Translations under genes and position numbers: made by a program
Assembly: GCF_016107705.1 (NCBI RefSeq)
Contig: NZ_JAEHGC010000004.1
Location: 340,683-404,682 of the forward strand
Reading direction: 5' to 3'
DNA from: Neobacillus cucumis
GTDB lineage: Bacteria > Bacillota > Bacilli > Bacillales_B > DSM-18226
Length of the DNA stretch: 64,000 bases
Notes under the pieces: generated by a model
Seen by the model: only the letters and a program-made list of their open reading frames with translations
Told to the model about the DNA's origin: nothing
The model's database searches: none
Shown: piece after piece, positions 43,129-54,170 of the stretch
Layout: each line of letters begins with the position of its first letter
How positions within the stretch are numbered: position 1 is the stretch's first letter

Positions 43129-43758
43129 ATGAATCTCAAAGCAGGTTTTTTTGATCGAAAAGCCAAAACTCGTATATGCTATGATGATTTCCATGCAGCG
43201 GAAAACCTTGCTGAGGAATTACGTTTAAAAATTCCTGTTACGTCTGACCGTCCTATTGTTTTTGTATGTATCGGCACGGATCGTTCGACAGGAGATTCAT
43301 TAGGTCCTCTTGTAGGAAGTCTGTTAGAGGAGAAGAACCTTCAATCCTTTTACGTTTATGGCACATTAGATGAACCGATTCATGCGGTAAATCTTAAAGA
43401 AAAATTAACTGAAATTCAAAATAAGCATGACAACCCATTTATTATTGGAATTGATGCCTGCCTTGGCCGTGTTAAAAATGTTGGTGTAATCCAGCTTGGA
43501 GATGGACCTGTCAAACCCGGCGCAGGCGTGAACAAAGAGCTTCCGGCAGTAGGAGAGCTACATATTACCGGAATTGTCAATGTCAGCGGGTTTATGGAGT
43601 TTTTCGTTTTGCAAAATACACGATTAAACCTTGTTATGAAAATGGCAAAGACAATTGCAGGTGGAATCTATCAAGCAAGTCTTCCTAATCCAAAGGAAAG
43701 CTGGAAAGAGGTCAATTGGGAGTGGGAAGAAGAACAAACAAAAGCAATCGGTGATTAA
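43129..43758 (+). CDS. yyaC: Spore protease YyaC (GPR-like)
   Basis: A 209-residue protein of the DUF1256 family, related in fold to the germination protease and hydrogenase maturation proteases. It has VFVCIGTDRSTGDSLGPLVG, GIDACLGRVKNVGVIQLGDG, PGAGVNKELPAVGELHITGI and NVSGFMEFFVLQNTRL. It is one of the few plus-strand genes left of oriC. The ribosome binding site is GGAGGGG. It is known only from endospore formers, which supports the taxonomic call. Confidence 0.9.
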   Translation: MNLKAGFFDRKAKTRICYDDFHAAENLAEELRLKIPVTSDRPIVFVCIGTDRSTGDSLGPLVGSLLEEKNLQSFYVYGTLDEPIHAVNLKEKLTEIQNKHDNPFIIGIDACLGRVKNVGVIQLGDGPVKPGAGVNKELPAVGELHITGIVNVSGFMEFFVLQNTRLNLVMKMAKTIAGGIYQASLPNPKESWKEVNWEWEEEQTKAIGD

Positions 43759-43782
43759 CTGCCGATTGCTTTTTAAAATGAA

Positions 43783-44496
43783 TTAAAAGAAATGATGATA
43801 ATTATATAGTACTGTAACGATCACACCTGTTACGAGAATACCAGGGAGGAGGTTAGCGACTTTAATTTTTATCATACCGGTAAGATTTAAGCCAATAGCA
43901 AAAATCATCACCCCACCCGTAGCTGTCATTTCAACAATAAATTGATCCATTAAGGCATGAGGCACAAATCGGTCAATTTGGGTGGCAAACAAGGCAATAA
44001 GCCCTTCATAAAGCAGGACCGGAATTGCCGAAAATAAAACACCAATTCCTAGTGTTGTCGTTAAAATCAAAGCCGTAAATCCATCAATAATCGATTTTGT
44101 GTACAGGACATCGTGATCCCCGCGGATTCCGCTGTCAAGTGCCCCGATAATCGCCATTGCCCCAATCACAAAGATTAAGGTTGCTGTAACAAACCCTTCA
44201 GAGATACTTCCTTTTCCATTAGAGCCCACCTTGCTCTCCAGCCAGTGCCCTAAATCATTCAGCTTTTCTTCTAATTTAAAAAGCTCCCCAATTACAGCAC
44301 CCATAACTAGACTTAAGATCACGATTAGGAAATTTTCACTTTTTAAGCCCATCTGAAGCCCCAGAACCATAACAGACAATCCAATCGCATACATAACGGT
44401 AGTTTTCATACTCTCTGGAATCCGGTTTAATAGCTTTCCAAGAAGACTTCCAATAATAATTAATGCACCATTTACAAGCGTTCCTAATAAAAACAT
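43783..44496 (-). CDS. DUF554 (YqgA/YdfK-type) membrane protein
   Basis: A 237-residue protein with six or seven helices. It starts FLLGTLVNGALIIIGSLLGK and has the family motifs FVTATLIFVIGAMAIIGALD, SGIRGDHDVLYTKSIIDGFT and TATGGVMIFAIGLN. Function is unknown; a transport role is assumed in databases. It lies between parB and yyaC, convergent with yyaC. Confidence 0.88.
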   Translation of the reverse strand: MFLLGTLVNGALIIIGSLLGKLLNRIPESMKTTVMYAIGLSVMVLGLQMGLKSENFLIVILSLVMGAVIGELFKLEEKLNDLGHWLESKVGSNGKGSISEGFVTATLIFVIGAMAIIGALDSGIRGDHDVLYTKSIIDGFTALILTTTLGIGVLFSAIPVLLYEGLIALFATQIDRFVPHALMDQFIVEMTATGGVMIFAIGLNLTGMIKIKVANLLPGILVTGVIVTVLYNYHHFF

Positions 44497-44669
44497 TTAC
44501 TGATTCCCCTATTATTCGTCTCTCGAAGTATTTAATAGTATTAAATTATCATATTTTATTTTGAAATGAAAGATTTTTAAAATTATTACCAAATACAATA
44601 TATTGAAGATAATAACAACTAACGCACAATATATTGTGTTGGTAAAAAAATAAACCATCTATTGATGGT

Positions 44670-45524
44670 TTAGACAGAGGATTCTTGGTCAAGAATTTCA
44701 AGGATACGTTCCAAATCCTCTTGTGAAAAGAATTCAATTTCAATTTTCCCTTTATTTTTCGAATGCTTAATATTAACTGTCGTGCCAAACCGCTCACGGA
44801 GAAAATGCTCACGTTCCTGTAAAAAGACATCCTTTTTCTTTTCAGGCTTTTTTGTTTCACGTGAAACATTATCATTTAATTGTTGAATAAGTTTTTCAAG
44901 CTGGCGGACGTTTAAGCCTTCATTCATGACCTTTTCAACTAAAATTGGGAGCTTCTCCTTTTGACGTAGACCAAGTAAGGCACGGCCATGTCCCATGGAG
45001 ATTTTCCCATTTGAAATTAACTCTTGAATTTTAGCCGGAAGAGAGAGGAGACGGACATGGTTCGCTACATGTGGACGACTTTTTCCTAATCGCTTTGCTA
45101 CCTCTTCCTGTGTCAGTTTTAACTTTTCCATTAAGGTTTGATAAGCGATTGCCTCTTCAATCGGGCTTAAATCTTCCCGTTGAAGATTTTCAATTACAGC
45201 CAATTCCATCATTTGCTGCTCTGACAATTCGCGGACAACGGCAGGGACTGCTTGAAGCTTTGCTTCCTTTGCCGCCCTGAAACGTCGCTCGCCCACGACA
45301 ATTTCATAGCCTTTAATGCTTTTCCTGACGACAAGAGGCTGGAGGATGCCATGCTCTAAAATGGATGCCTTTAATTCATCTATGGCCTCTTGTTGGAAGG
45401 TTTTCCTAGGTTGATACGGATTAGGACGCAATTCCTTCAATTTTATCTCTTGGACCGCTTCACCTTTATTAACCTCCATATTAGGAAAAAATGCATCAAG
45501 TCCTTTTCCTAATCCTTTAGCCAT
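44670..45524 (-). CDS. parB: Chromosome-partitioning protein ParB (Spo0J)
   Basis: A 284-residue protein. The N-terminal CTPase/ParB domain has [30 protein letters not shown] and [15 protein letters not shown]. The central helix-turn-helix is [20 protein letters not shown], and a C-terminal dimerisation domain follows. It loads on parS sites as a CTP-gated clamp and recruits SMC. Its start overlaps the soj stop by 8 nt. A parS site lies within the gene (44853-44868). Confidence 0.95.
   Translation of the reverse strand: MAKGLGKGLDAFFPNMEVNKGEAVQEIKLKELRPNPYQPRKTFQQEAIDELKASILEHGILQPLVVRKSIKGYEIVVGERRFRAAKEAKLQAVPAVVRELSEQQMMELAVIENLQREDLSPIEEAIAYQTLMEKLKLTQEEVAKRLGKSRPHVANHVRLLSLPAKIQELISNGKISMGHGRALLGLRQKEKLPILVEKVMNEGLNVRQLEKLIQQLNDNVSRETKKPEKKKDVFLQEREHFLRERFGTTVNIKHSKNKGKIEIEFFSQEDLERILEILDQESSV
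44853..44868. promoter_or_regulatory. parS centromere site within parB
   Basis: TGTTTCACGTGAAACA, a perfect consensus palindrome, coding VSRET in ParB. A parS inside spo0J is conserved in Bacillus subtilis. Confidence 0.95.
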
Positions 45525-46278
45525 GCAAGACCACTTCCTTTGCCAAATCTAAATATACTTCGGCACCACGGGATCTAGCATCATAGGTGATAATTGGTTC
45601 TCCGTGGCTTGGCGCTTCACTTAAACGTACATTTCTCGGAATAATCGTTTTATATACCTTGTCCTGAAAATACTTCTTCACTTCTTCAATTACTTGAATC
45701 CCCAAATTTGTGCGGGCATCCAGCATCGTTAATAAAACACCTTCAATTTTTAAATCCTGATTTAAGTGCTTTTGAACAAGCCTAACGGTATTTAAAAGTT
45801 GGCTTAGCCCTTCTAATGCATAATACTCACATTGCACGGGAATTAACACTGCATCAGATGCTGTTAAGGCATTAATGGTCAGTAATCCGAGGGATGGCGG
45901 ACAATCAATAATAATATAGTCAAATTGATCCTTTACCTCACCAAGAGCTCGTTTTAGTCTGACTTCGCGTGAAATGGTTGGTACTAACTCAATTTCCGCA
46001 CCTGCGAGTTGAATGGTTGCTGGTACAGCATATAAATTTTCAACAGACGATGGCTTTATGACATTCTTCACTTCAACGTCGTCGACTAAAACATCATATA
46101 TACACTGTTCTACTTCTGCCTTTTCAATTCCAATACCGCTTGTTGCATTTCCTTGCGGGTCAATGTCTACTAAAAGTACTCTTTTCCCTATGTATGCTAA
46201 GCAGGCGCCTAGGTTGACAGAGGTAGTCGTTTTGCCGACTCCGCCTTTTTGATTCGCGATTGCAATAACTTTGCCCAC
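45517..46278 (-). CDS. soj: Chromosome-partitioning ATPase ParA (Soj)
   Basis: A 253-residue deviant Walker ATPase: [19 protein letters not shown] holds the signature lysine, then [17 protein letters not shown] and [18 protein letters not shown]. Start is GTG 46278. It works with ParB in origin segregation and also controls DnaA. The gene overlaps parB. Confidence 0.95.
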   Translation of the reverse strand: MGKVIAIANQKGGVGKTTTSVNLGACLAYIGKRVLLVDIDPQGNATSGIGIEKAEVEQCIYDVLVDDVEVKNVIKPSSVENLYAVPATIQLAGAEIELVPTISREVRLKRALGEVKDQFDYIIIDCPPSLGLLTINALTASDAVLIPVQCEYYALEGLSQLLNTVRLVQKHLNQDLKIEGVLLTMLDARTNLGIQVIEEVKKYFQDKVYKTIIPRNVRLSEAPSHGEPIITYDARSRGAEVYLDLAKEVVLHG

Positions 46279-46503
46279 AATGTCACCTACCCTTTTTCCT
46301 AAATTCTTACTTATATTCTATCAAATATTTATCTATTAAACTGTTAATTTGCCATTACAAAGAAAATGACTATTTGCCATTTTCAAAAACAAAATGGCCA
46401 TGGTAACTATTTTATCACGAAATAGATTTGTTTTTGTTTTTTTTCGAAAAATATTCATGCAAAGGATTATTTCAATAAATACCATTATCATCCAAGCGAT
46501 CAT

Positions 46504-46534
46504 AAAAAAGGACCAAACAATTATTGTTTGATCC
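46504..46534 (-). terminator. Intrinsic terminator of noc
   Basis: GGACCAAACAAT (46510-46521) pairs with ATTGTTTGATCC (46523-46534, one mismatch), then six U on the minus strand. The 200-nt gap from here to soj holds no gene I accept. Confidence 0.85.
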
Positions 46535-46548
46535 ATCTGTCCATTATT

Positions 46549-47418
46549 CTATTTTTTCTTCGGAATTCGAATGGTGAATTGGTAGAATTCATCAAACTCT
46601 TCTTCCTCTGCATTAAGATCTATTCCACTATCTGAAACCATTGATAAAGATTGCCTAATTGTATTTACGGCAATTCGCATATCCTTACTGAATGCTTTTC
46701 TTTTTGGTTTTGGCTTTTGATTTTTTTGTTCAAGCAGTTTTACAACGCGGTCCTCAGTTTGCTTTACATTTAAGTTTCTCTCCATTATTTCCTGTAAAAG
46801 CAGGACCTGTTTCTCAGGATTCTTCAAAGGAATCAACGCACGGGCATGACGCTCCGTTATAATTTTATTTAATAATGCTTCCTGAATCTCCTGTGGCAAC
46901 TTGAGCAGCCGAAGCTTGTTCGCTACGGTCGATTGCCCTTTTCCAAGACGCTGTGCTAAAGCCTCTTGGGTTAAATTATGAAGCTCCAGCAGTTTGCCAT
47001 ATGCAATTGCTTCTTCAATCGGTGAAAGTTCTTCCCGCTGCAGATTCTCAATTAAGGCAACAGAAGCTGTTTCAGTATCCGACATATTCTTAACAATCGC
47101 AGGAACCTCATCCCACCCCAGCTTTTTCATGGCCCGCCAGCGCCGCTCACCGGCAATAATTTCGTACCGATCTTTGTCAAATTGTCTTACAACAATCGGC
47201 TGGATAATTCCATGAATATGAATAGTTCGTGACAATTCCTCAATTTTTTCATCATCAAAAACCGTCCGGGGCTGGAAACGATTTGGAAAGATATTGTCAA
47301 TTGGTATCTTCTTAATTTCTTCATTTCTTTCACTTTCAATTTCAAGTTCTTTCTCAAGTTCTAGGTCTTGTTCTCCCTTTTCGCCAAGACCAAAAAAGCG
47401 TGTAAACGAATGCCTCAT
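46549..47418 (-). CDS. noc: Nucleoid occlusion protein Noc
   Basis: A 289-residue ParB paralogue that binds its own DNA sites and blocks Z-ring assembly over the chromosome. The start is ATG 47418, giving the membrane-targeting amphipathic N-terminus [19 protein letters not shown]. The ParB-like domain has [19 protein letters not shown] and the helix-turn-helix [20 protein letters not shown]. It lies between soj and rsmG, its usual place. I found no Noc-binding palindrome in the window. Confidence 0.93.
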   Translation of the reverse strand: MRHSFTRFFGLGEKGEQDLELEKELEIESERNEEIKKIPIDNIFPNRFQPRTVFDDEKIEELSRTIHIHGIIQPIVVRQFDKDRYEIIAGERRWRAMKKLGWDEVPAIVKNMSDTETASVALIENLQREELSPIEEAIAYGKLLELHNLTQEALAQRLGKGQSTVANKLRLLKLPQEIQEALLNKIITERHARALIPLKNPEKQVLLLQEIMERNLNVKQTEDRVVKLLEQKNQKPKPKRKAFSKDMRIAVNTIRQSLSMVSDSGIDLNAEEEEFDEFYQFTIRIPKKK

Positions 47419-47525
47419 CCCCAACACCACCTTTACGAAACTCCCTATTATTTATTCTCTATTCAAATAATATCTTCCTGCCATTCAAGGGTATTTTTCA
47501 AAAATTGATTCTGTTCCATTTTTTA

Positions 47526-48242
47526 TTACTCAATCGGCATTTTACCAGGGGTACCTGGCTTACGCGGGTATTTCTTTGGAGTTTGTTTCTCTTTCTTAAT
47601 GATCAAAATATTCCGTTCACTTTCTTCAATTGGTAATGTAAATGTAAACACCTTTTCCAATTTTCCGCCGAGGGTTGAAATGGCCTTTTGGCCTGCTTCT
47701 AATTCATCTTTGGCATGTGCAGCCTTCATTGCGATAAAATGACCATCTATTTTCACAAGCGGCAAACATAGCTCACTTAAAACAGACATTCTGGCAACTG
47801 CTCTTGCCGTAACAACATCAAACGATTCCCGATATTTTGGATTCACTCCAAATGTTTCGGCGCGGTCATGGATAAATTGGACATTTTCCAACTTTAGGAC
47901 ACTTGCTAAATGGTTTAAAAATGAGATTCGCTTGTTGAGTGAATCAACAATTGTGATCTCTATTTGCGGAAAAGCAATTTTTAAAGGAATGCTCGGAAAT
48001 CCGGCACCCGCCCCGACATCACATAGATGAAAGGGTTTTGTAAAGTCATAATAAAAGCCCGCGGTTATGGAGTCGTAAAAATGTTTTAAATACACATCGG
48101 CTTTATCCGTGATGGCTGTCAAATTCATTTTTTCGTTCCACTCAACAAGAGTTTCGTAATATATTTCAAATTGCTCCAACTGCCTTGAGGAAAGGGTAAT
48201 TCCCTTTTCCCCCAGCATGGATTCAAATTGTTCAACATTCAT
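47526..48242 (-). CDS. rsmG: 16S rRNA (guanine-527 N7)-methyltransferase
   Basis: A 238-residue SAM-dependent methyltransferase. The SAM site is [19 protein letters not shown], and other marks are [31 protein letters not shown] and FIAMKA. Loss gives low-level streptomycin resistance in other bacteria. It lies 20 nt after mnmG and is likely cotranscribed. Confidence 0.94.
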   Translation of the reverse strand: MNVEQFESMLGEKGITLSSRQLEQFEIYYETLVEWNEKMNLTAITDKADVYLKHFYDSITAGFYYDFTKPFHLCDVGAGAGFPSIPLKIAFPQIEITIVDSLNKRISFLNHLASVLKLENVQFIHDRAETFGVNPKYRESFDVVTARAVARMSVLSELCLPLVKIDGHFIAMKAAHAKDELEAGQKAISTLGGKLEKVFTFTLPIEESERNILIIKKEKQTPKKYPRKPGTPGKMPIE

Positions 48243-48262
48243 CGATGAAATTCCTCGCTTAT

Positions 48263-50152
48263 TTATTCGTTTGCTACCCTGGCAATCCTGCCCTGTTCTA
48301 AATAAACAAGCAGAATGGAAATATCAGCAGGGTTTACCCCGGAAATTCTTGATGCTTGGGCAATCGATAACGGTTTAATTTTTTTCAACTTTTGTCTCGC
48401 CTCTGTTGCTAATCCGTTAATCGCATCATAATCAATATTTTCAGGAATTTTCTTATTCTCCATTTTCTTTAAGCGGTCAACCTGCTGAAGTGATTTTTCA
48501 ATATAGCCCTCATATTTAATTTGGATTTCAACTTGTTCTTTAATTTCAGTATCCAAAGTAACATCACTAGGGGTAAGACCCTCAATATGTTCATAGGACA
48601 TTTCGGGACGTTTTAACAGGTCAGATGCACGAATGCCATCTTTTAGTTCACTGCCGCCCTGGCTTTTAATTAAATCCTGAACTTCCTTTGAAGGTTTGAT
48701 GATTGATGACCATAATCGTTTCTTTTCAAGTTCAATCGCTTCTTTTTTAGCTAAAAATTGCTGATATCGTTCCTCACGGATTAATCCAATTTCATGGCCA
48801 ATTTCCGTTAACCTTAAGTCAGCATTATCATGTCGTAAAAGAAGACGATATTCTGCCCGTGATGTAAGCAGGCGATAGGGTTCATTTGTCCCCTTGGTAA
48901 TCAGGTCATCAATTAAAACACCAATATACGCATCTGAGCGGCTTAGCACTAATTGCTCCCGGCCTAAAGCATTGAGTCCGGCATTAATTCCTGCCATGAG
49001 TCCTTGACCAGCTGCTTCCTCATATCCAGAGGTCCCATTAATTTGGCCAGCGGTGTAAAGATTTTTGACAATCTTTGTTTCGAGTGTCGGCCATAGCTGT
49101 GTTGGTACAATGGCATCATATTCGATAGCATAACCTGAGCGCATCATTTGAACATTTTCAAGACCAGGTATGGTTTTTAGGATTTGCTGTTGGACATCTT
49201 CCGGCAGACTTGTTGATAATCCCTGAACATATACTTCTTGTGTATTTCTTCCTTCCGGCTCAAGAAAAATTTGATGGCGCGGTTTGTCATTAAAGCGTAC
49301 GACCTTGTCCTCAATGGATGGGCAATAACGCGGCCCTGTCCCCTTAATCATTCCAGAATACATCGGTGAACGATGGAGGTTCTGATCGATTAATAGGTGG
49401 GTTTGTTCATTCGTATATGTTAACCAGCATGGGAGCTGGTCGGTAATGTATTGGGTTGTTTCATATGAAAAAGCTCGTGGTTGTTCATCCCCAGGTTGAA
49501 TCTCTGTTTTGCTGTAATCAATCGTGTGGCTGTTAACTCTGGGTGGTGTCCCTGTTTTAAAACGAACAAGTTCAAAGCCAAGCTCTTCTAGATGCTCTGA
49601 TAACTTAACAGCAGGCTGCTGGTTATTTGGACCACTTGAATATTTTAATTCACCAAGGATGATTTCGCCGCGAAGGTAGGTACCGGTCGTAATTACCACT
49701 GTTTTCGCACGGTAAGTTGCACCTGTTTTGGTAACGGCACCAACAACAACTCCGTCTTCGACAACCAGACGTTCAACCATTCCCTGTAAAAGAGTTAAAT
49801 TCGATTCATTTTCAAGCGTATTTTTCATTTCATGTTGATAGGCAAATTTATCAGCTTGTGCCCTGAGTGCCCTTACTGCAGGACCTTTCCCTGTATTCAA
49901 CATCCTCATTTGAATATAGGTTTTATCAATATTTTTACCCATTTCCCCGCCAAGTGCATCGATTTCACGCACCACAATCCCTTTTGCTGGTCCGCCAACA
50001 GAAGGATTACATGGCATGAAGGCCACCATATCGAGATTAATGGTAATCATTAATGTTTTTGCGCCAAGCCGTGCAGCCGCAAGACCGGCCTCACAGCCCG
50101 CATGACCTGCACCGACGACAATGACGTCGTAACTTCCTGCTTCGTATTGCAT
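48263..50152 (-). CDS. mnmG: tRNA uridine-34 5-carboxymethylaminomethyl modification enzyme MnmG
   Basis: A 629-residue FAD enzyme. Start ATG 50152 ([19 protein letters not shown]) has GGAGGAAC upstream. Marks are the FAD site [51 protein letters not shown] and the C-terminal [20 protein letters not shown]. With MnmE it modifies the wobble uridine of several tRNAs. Confidence 0.95.
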   Translation of the reverse strand: MQYEAGSYDVIVVGAGHAGCEAGLAAARLGAKTLMITINLDMVAFMPCNPSVGGPAKGIVVREIDALGGEMGKNIDKTYIQMRMLNTGKGPAVRALRAQADKFAYQHEMKNTLENESNLTLLQGMVERLVVEDGVVVGAVTKTGATYRAKTVVITTGTYLRGEIILGELKYSSGPNNQQPAVKLSEHLEELGFELVRFKTGTPPRVNSHTIDYSKTEIQPGDEQPRAFSYETTQYITDQLPCWLTYTNEQTHLLIDQNLHRSPMYSGMIKGTGPRYCPSIEDKVVRFNDKPRHQIFLEPEGRNTQEVYVQGLSTSLPEDVQQQILKTIPGLENVQMMRSGYAIEYDAIVPTQLWPTLETKIVKNLYTAGQINGTSGYEEAAGQGLMAGINAGLNALGREQLVLSRSDAYIGVLIDDLITKGTNEPYRLLTSRAEYRLLLRHDNADLRLTEIGHEIGLIREERYQQFLAKKEAIELEKKRLWSSIIKPSKEVQDLIKSQGGSELKDGIRASDLLKRPEMSYEHIEGLTPSDVTLDTEIKEQVEIQIKYEGYIEKSLQQVDRLKKMENKKIPENIDYDAINGLATEARQKLKKIKPLSIAQASRISGVNPADISILLVYLEQGRIARVANE

Positions 50153-50207
50153 TAAAAGTTCCTCCAATTTCCGAATGTCTCGGAATGTAAAAAATTTATT
50201 TCTAATT

Positions 50208-51593
50208 TTATTTCCCTAAACAGAATTGTGAAAACAGCTGATCAATTAGGCTTTCATGGACACTATCGCCAATGACTTCCCCAAGCAGTTCCCAGACCCT
50301 TGTTAAATCGATTTGAACAATATCAATCGGAGTCCCCATCTCGACTCCGTCAATAGCTTCCTCAATCGAATGTATTGCTTGATTCAATAAAGCGATATGG
50401 CGGCTGTTTGAAACATAAGTCATATCCCCTGCATCAATTGAGCCGGCAAAAAATAATGAGGAGATAGCCTCTTCCAATTCGTCAACCCCACGGTCTTCGA
50501 GAAGAGAAGTTGTCACGAGCCTATGCCTTGCAGCTAGGTCCTTAACCCGATCTAAATCAATTTTCTGCGAAAGGTCAGTTTTGTTAACAATGACAATCAC
50601 ATCCATATCTTCAACAGCCTTAAATAGATTTTCATCCTCCATTGTTAACTCATCAGAATAATTTAAAACGAGCAAGATTAAATCGGCCTCTCGTAAAACC
50701 TGTCGGGAACGTTCAACCCCAATCCGTTCAACAATATCTTCAGTCTCCCTGATTCCCGCAGTATCTAAAAGTCTTAACGGTACACCTCTTACGTTGACAT
50801 ATTCTTCAATGACATCACGGGTTGTCCCTGGGATATCCGTGACAATTGCCTTATTTTCGTGAACCAAACTATTTAATAACGAAGATTTCCCTACGTTTGG
50901 GCGGCCAACAATAACCGTTGATAGGCCTTCACGTAAAATTTTCCCCTGCTGAGAGGTTTGCAAAAGCTTCTTAATTTCTCCCCGTACATAAGCCGCTTTT
51001 TCCTTCAGCATTTTATGAGTCATTTCCTCGACATCATCGTATTCAGGATAATCAATATTCACTTCCACATGGGCAAGGATTTCTAAAATTTCCTGGCGCA
51101 AACCGCGAATCAATCGCGATAATCTTCCTTCCATCTGCCCCAATGCGACGTTCATTGCCCGGTCTGTTTTTGCCCGGATTAAATCCATAACTGCTTCTGC
51201 CTGCGATAAATCGATGCGCCCATTTAAAAAAGCGCGCTTTGTAAATTCACCCGGTTCAGCAAGCCGTGCTCCATTATTTAATATAAGCTGCAACACCCGG
51301 TTAACAGAAACGATTCCACCGTGGCAATTAATTTCAACTACATCCTCTTTTGTAAAGGTTTTTGGCCCCTTCATAAGCGAAACCATTACTTCCTCCACCA
51401 CTTGTCCATCTTTTGGATCCATTAGATGGCCATAATGAATCGTATGGGAAGCCATATCAATCAGCCTTTTCCCGCTGATACTTTTAAAAACCTTATCAGC
51501 AATTTTAAAGGCATCATCACCACTTAATCGTACAATGGCGATTGCACCCTCACCCATCGGTGTCGAAATCGCCGCAATCGTATCAAACTCCAT
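50208..51593 (-). CDS. mnmE: tRNA modification GTPase MnmE
   Basis: A 461-residue protein from ATG 51593 ([20 protein letters not shown]); a longer frame to 51653 has no site. An N-terminal folate-binding domain, a helical domain and an inserted G domain are present: [40 protein letters not shown] and NKTD. It ends with the conserved FCLGK. It pairs with MnmG. Confidence 0.95.
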   Translation of the reverse strand: MEFDTIAAISTPMGEGAIAIVRLSGDDAFKIADKVFKSISGKRLIDMASHTIHYGHLMDPKDGQVVEEVMVSLMKGPKTFTKEDVVEINCHGGIVSVNRVLQLILNNGARLAEPGEFTKRAFLNGRIDLSQAEAVMDLIRAKTDRAMNVALGQMEGRLSRLIRGLRQEILEILAHVEVNIDYPEYDDVEEMTHKMLKEKAAYVRGEIKKLLQTSQQGKILREGLSTVIVGRPNVGKSSLLNSLVHENKAIVTDIPGTTRDVIEEYVNVRGVPLRLLDTAGIRETEDIVERIGVERSRQVLREADLILLVLNYSDELTMEDENLFKAVEDMDVIVIVNKTDLSQKIDLDRVKDLAARHRLVTTSLLEDRGVDELEEAISSLFFAGSIDAGDMTYVSNSRHIALLNQAIHSIEEAIDGVEMGTPIDIVQIDLTRVWELLGEVIGDSVHESLIDQLFSQFCLGK

Positions 51594-51698
51594 TGTTTTC
51601 ACCTCTCTTACTTGCAAAAAATAATCTATAGAAGAAATGATATTTTGCTCCAAATTACTAGAATATCACATCAGTTTCAGTTAAAAAAGCAATCAGAA

Positions 51699-51753
51699 TT
51701 ATCCACAACGACAAGTATTTATCTTATATTTTAACTTATCCACATGTGAATAA
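51699..51753. promoter_or_regulatory. DnaA-box cluster between mnmE and jag
   Basis: Three perfect boxes: TTATCCACA at 51699-51707 and 51736-51744, and TGTGAATAA (inverse of TTATTCACA) at 51745-51753, the last two back to back. A DnaA-binding region at jag is known in Bacillus subtilis, so this looks conserved. Confidence 0.75.
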
Positions 51754-51828
51754 CAATAAAACAAACATTTTCTCAAAAAAAGTTACGCACAGGCTTTTAA
51801 AAACACGAAATAGGAATAAGAGAAAAAC

Positions 51829-51865
51829 AAAAAGGCACTTTATCGATTTGATAAAGTGCCTTTTT
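51829..51865. terminator. Bidirectional terminator after jag
   Basis: AAAAAGGCACTTTATC (51829-51844) pairs perfectly with GATAAAGTGCCTTTTT (51850-51865), T runs on both sides. Confidence 0.9.
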
Positions 51866-51871
51866 GTCTTT

Positions 51872-52492
51872 TTATTTAGATGGAGTTATCACAATGTACC
51901 GATGTGGTTCAGTTCCATCTGAAAATGTCTTAACCCGTTTATTTTCAGATAACGCAGAATGAATAACTTTGCGTTCATAGGATGGCATCGGCTCCAGTGC
52001 CACATCTTTCCCAGTCTTAACAGCCTTTTGGGCAAGACGATGAGCTAATTGAATCAACGTCTCATTCCTGCGGTTTCGGTAGTCTTCAGCATCCAAAATA
52101 ACGGTCAAATATCGATTGGACGAGCGATTGATGACAAGCTGAGTTAAATACTGCAAGGAATTTAAGGTTTGTCCTCTTTTTCCGATTAATAGAGCAATCT
52201 TTTCCCCTGTTAAAACAAAATTAACTTGTTTTCCTTCGCGTTTTACTTCAATTTCAACCGGTGCTCCCATTTGTTCGCTAATGCTTTTCAGGAAATTTTG
52301 GGCTTCCTCAATTGGATCAATGACTACGGTAACCTTTACCACTGCCGGACGTGAACCAAAAATGCCAAAAATCCCTTTTTTTCCTTCATCGATAATGTCG
52401 ATTTCTGCGCGGTCCTTCGTTGTTTGTAATTGAGCTAAAGCTGATTCTACTGCTTCTTCGACATTTTGTCCTGTAGCAGTTACCTGTTTCAC
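51872..52492 (-). CDS. jag: RNA-binding protein Jag (KhpB)
   Basis: A 206-residue protein: an N-terminal Jag domain ([20 protein letters not shown]), a KH domain ([20 protein letters not shown]), and an R3H domain ([20 protein letters not shown]). KhpB binds RNA and affects cell elongation in related bacteria. Start is GTG 52492, sharing GTGA with the spoIIIJ stop. Confidence 0.93.
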   Translation of the reverse strand: MKQVTATGQNVEEAVESALAQLQTTKDRAEIDIIDEGKKGIFGIFGSRPAVVKVTVVIDPIEEAQNFLKSISEQMGAPVEIEVKREGKQVNFVLTGEKIALLIGKRGQTLNSLQYLTQLVINRSSNRYLTVILDAEDYRNRRNETLIQLAHRLAQKAVKTGKDVALEPMPSYERKVIHSALSENKRVKTFSDGTEPHRYIVITPSK

Positions 52493-53265
52493 TTCTTTGC
52501 TCCCCCCGCATTGCCCGTGGCTTGCGACTTAAGTTCCGGGCCTTTAATAAAATAGGTTTGAACAATCATAAAAATATTTCCGACTACCCAGTACAACGAA
52601 AGTGCAGCTGGAAAGTTAAACGCAAAAATGACAATCATAATCGGCATCATCCAAACCATCATCGCCATTTGTGGATTTTGGTTTTCCGTACCGGCCATCA
52701 TCATTTTTTGCTGGATAAACGTCGTAATTCCTGCAATGATCGGTAAAATATAATAAGGATCCTTTTCACCTAAGTCAAACCATAAAAAACTGTCCTGGGC
52801 GATTTCCCTTGTTCTCGAGATTGCATGGTAAAAACCAATTAAAATCGGCATTTGAATGATTAATGGAAAACATCCTGCCATTGGGTTTACACCGTTTTTT
52901 TGGAAAAGTGCCATTGTTTCCTGCTGTAATTTTTGTTGTGTTTTTTGATCTTTAGAGCTGTATTTTTTTCTAAGTTCCGTTAACTGCGGCTGAAGCGCCT
53001 GCATCGCCTTCGAGCTTCTTGTCTGCTTAATCATAAGCGGCAATATAACCAGGCGGATGAGGATTGTAACAACAATAATGGATAATCCAAAGCTTCCGCC
53101 AAGCAAATGAGCCACTTCTTTAATAAACCAAGATAATGGATAAACAATGTATTGATTCCAAAATCCCGTACTTTCTGATGTAATCGGCTGCTTAATCTGA
53201 CTGCATCCCGTTAGGAACAGGAATAAAGAAAGCATCCCCGACAAAAGTAATATTCTTTTTTTCAA
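52489..53265 (-). CDS. spoIIIJ: Membrane protein insertase SpoIIIJ (YidC1)
   Basis: A 258-residue YidC/Oxa1 insertase. It begins with a lipoprotein signal ([12 protein letters not shown]), start TTG 53265. Five core helices follow, with [40 protein letters not shown] basic loop carrying the groove arginine, and [20 protein letters not shown]. It inserts membrane proteins and is needed for spore development. Gene order spoIIIJ-jag is conserved. Confidence 0.94.
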   Translation of the reverse strand: MKKRILLLSGMLSLFLFLTGCSQIKQPITSESTGFWNQYIVYPLSWFIKEVAHLLGGSFGLSIIVVTILIRLVILPLMIKQTRSSKAMQALQPQLTELRKKYSSKDQKTQQKLQQETMALFQKNGVNPMAGCFPLIIQMPILIGFYHAISRTREIAQDSFLWFDLGEKDPYYILPIIAGITTFIQQKMMMAGTENQNPQMAMMVWMMPIMIVIFAFNFPAALSLYWVVGNIFMIVQTYFIKGPELKSQATGNAGGAKK

Positions 53266-53412
53266 CCAAATTTTCCTCCTTGTCCAAAAAATAAATATTT
53301 AATGTAAAAAATGTTATTTATGTATGTTTAACTTATAAATTATTTTACCATTTTCTTGTATAAAAAGTCTTATTACAAAGTAAATAAGGGAAATACTCAA
53401 ATTATTGTCCTT

Positions 53413-53757
53413 TTAACGTTTCTTTAAAACCTTTCCTACCTTTAAAACATGCGTTAAGCTCTTTTTTACTTCAAAGAAGTCCATTTCCGCTGCAGGCTTT
53501 CTCGCGATAATGATGTAATCATTTTCTGCATGCAGCTGATCCTTTAATTCAAAAATTGCCTGTCGAATATATCGTTTTATTTGGTTTCTGGTAACGGCAT
53601 TCCCAATTTTTTTGCTGACCGACAAGCCAATTCGAAAATTTTCCTGACCCTCTTTTTTTAATGAGTAGACAACAAATTGTCGATTTGCAAAGGAAAACCC
53701 CTTTTGAAAGGCTTCTTGGAACTCTTTATTTTTTTTGACCCTTAATTCTTTCTTCAT
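53413..53757 (-). CDS. rnpA: Ribonuclease P protein component
   Basis: A 114-residue basic protein that helps RNase P mature tRNA 5' ends. The start is ATG 53757 ([20 protein letters not shown]). The RNR motif region is [24 protein letters not shown] ([20 protein letters not shown]), then [15 protein letters not shown]. The frame is open upstream through the rpmH terminator but that part is not coding. It ends 147 nt before spoIIIJ; I see nothing in that gap. Confidence 0.94.
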   Translation of the reverse strand: MKKELRVKKNKEFQEAFQKGFSFANRQFVVYSLKKEGQENFRIGLSVSKKIGNAVTRNQIKRYIRQAIFELKDQLHAENDYIIIARKPAAEMDFFEVKKSLTHVLKVGKVLKKR

Positions 53758-53809
53758 CAAAACACCCTCAGTCTGAAATAGTCTCAGTAATATTTTTCCC
53801 CTTAAATTA

Positions 53810-53841
53810 GAAAAAAGACCACTGAGACGTTTCAGTGGTCT
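53810..53841 (-). terminator. Intrinsic terminator between rpmH and rnpA
   Basis: AGACCACTGA (53816-53825) pairs with TCAGTGGTCT (53832-53841), then six U on the minus strand. The stem begins in the rpmH stop codon. It would end most rpmH transcripts before rnpA. Confidence 0.85.
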
Positions 53842-53974
53842 AAGCTGATAATACTTTTCTTCCTTTTTGACGACGGCGAGCAAGAACTTTACGTCCGTTT
53901 GCTGAGCTCATACGACTGCGGAAACCGTGAACTTTACTGTGCTTACGTTTATTTGGTTGATATGTTCTTTTCAT
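53840..53974 (-). CDS. rpmH: 50S ribosomal protein L34
   Basis: A 44-residue protein, [20 protein letters not shown] then [20 protein letters not shown], an unmistakable L34. The start at 53974 has GGAGGTG upstream. It is the last gene before the origin on the left side. Confidence 0.97.
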   Translation of the reverse strand: MKRTYQPNKRKHSKVHGFRSRMSSANGRKVLARRRQKGRKVLSA

Positions 53975-54170
53975 TATATGACACCTCCCTGAGGAATAGC
54001 TATCAAGTTTAATGCCTTTGACAGTCTTATTTATTATAAAGACGCATACATAAGATTGTCAACTACTCTCGAGCTATTGTTCCTTATTTCCAATTTTTTT
54101 AACGTACATGATTTTACTGTTTTTTTTAAAAACTAAAATCAAGGATCAGATTATCCTCTCATTTTTTGCT

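Noticed and set aside
46336..46536. 66-aa hydrophobic open frame between soj and noc
   Set aside because: Its first codons are made of the noc terminator stem and T run, it has no ribosome binding site, and the rest is A/T-rich.
53758..53883. Extension of the rnpA frame to 53883
   Set aside because: It crosses the rpmH stop and terminator and reads rpmH in another frame.
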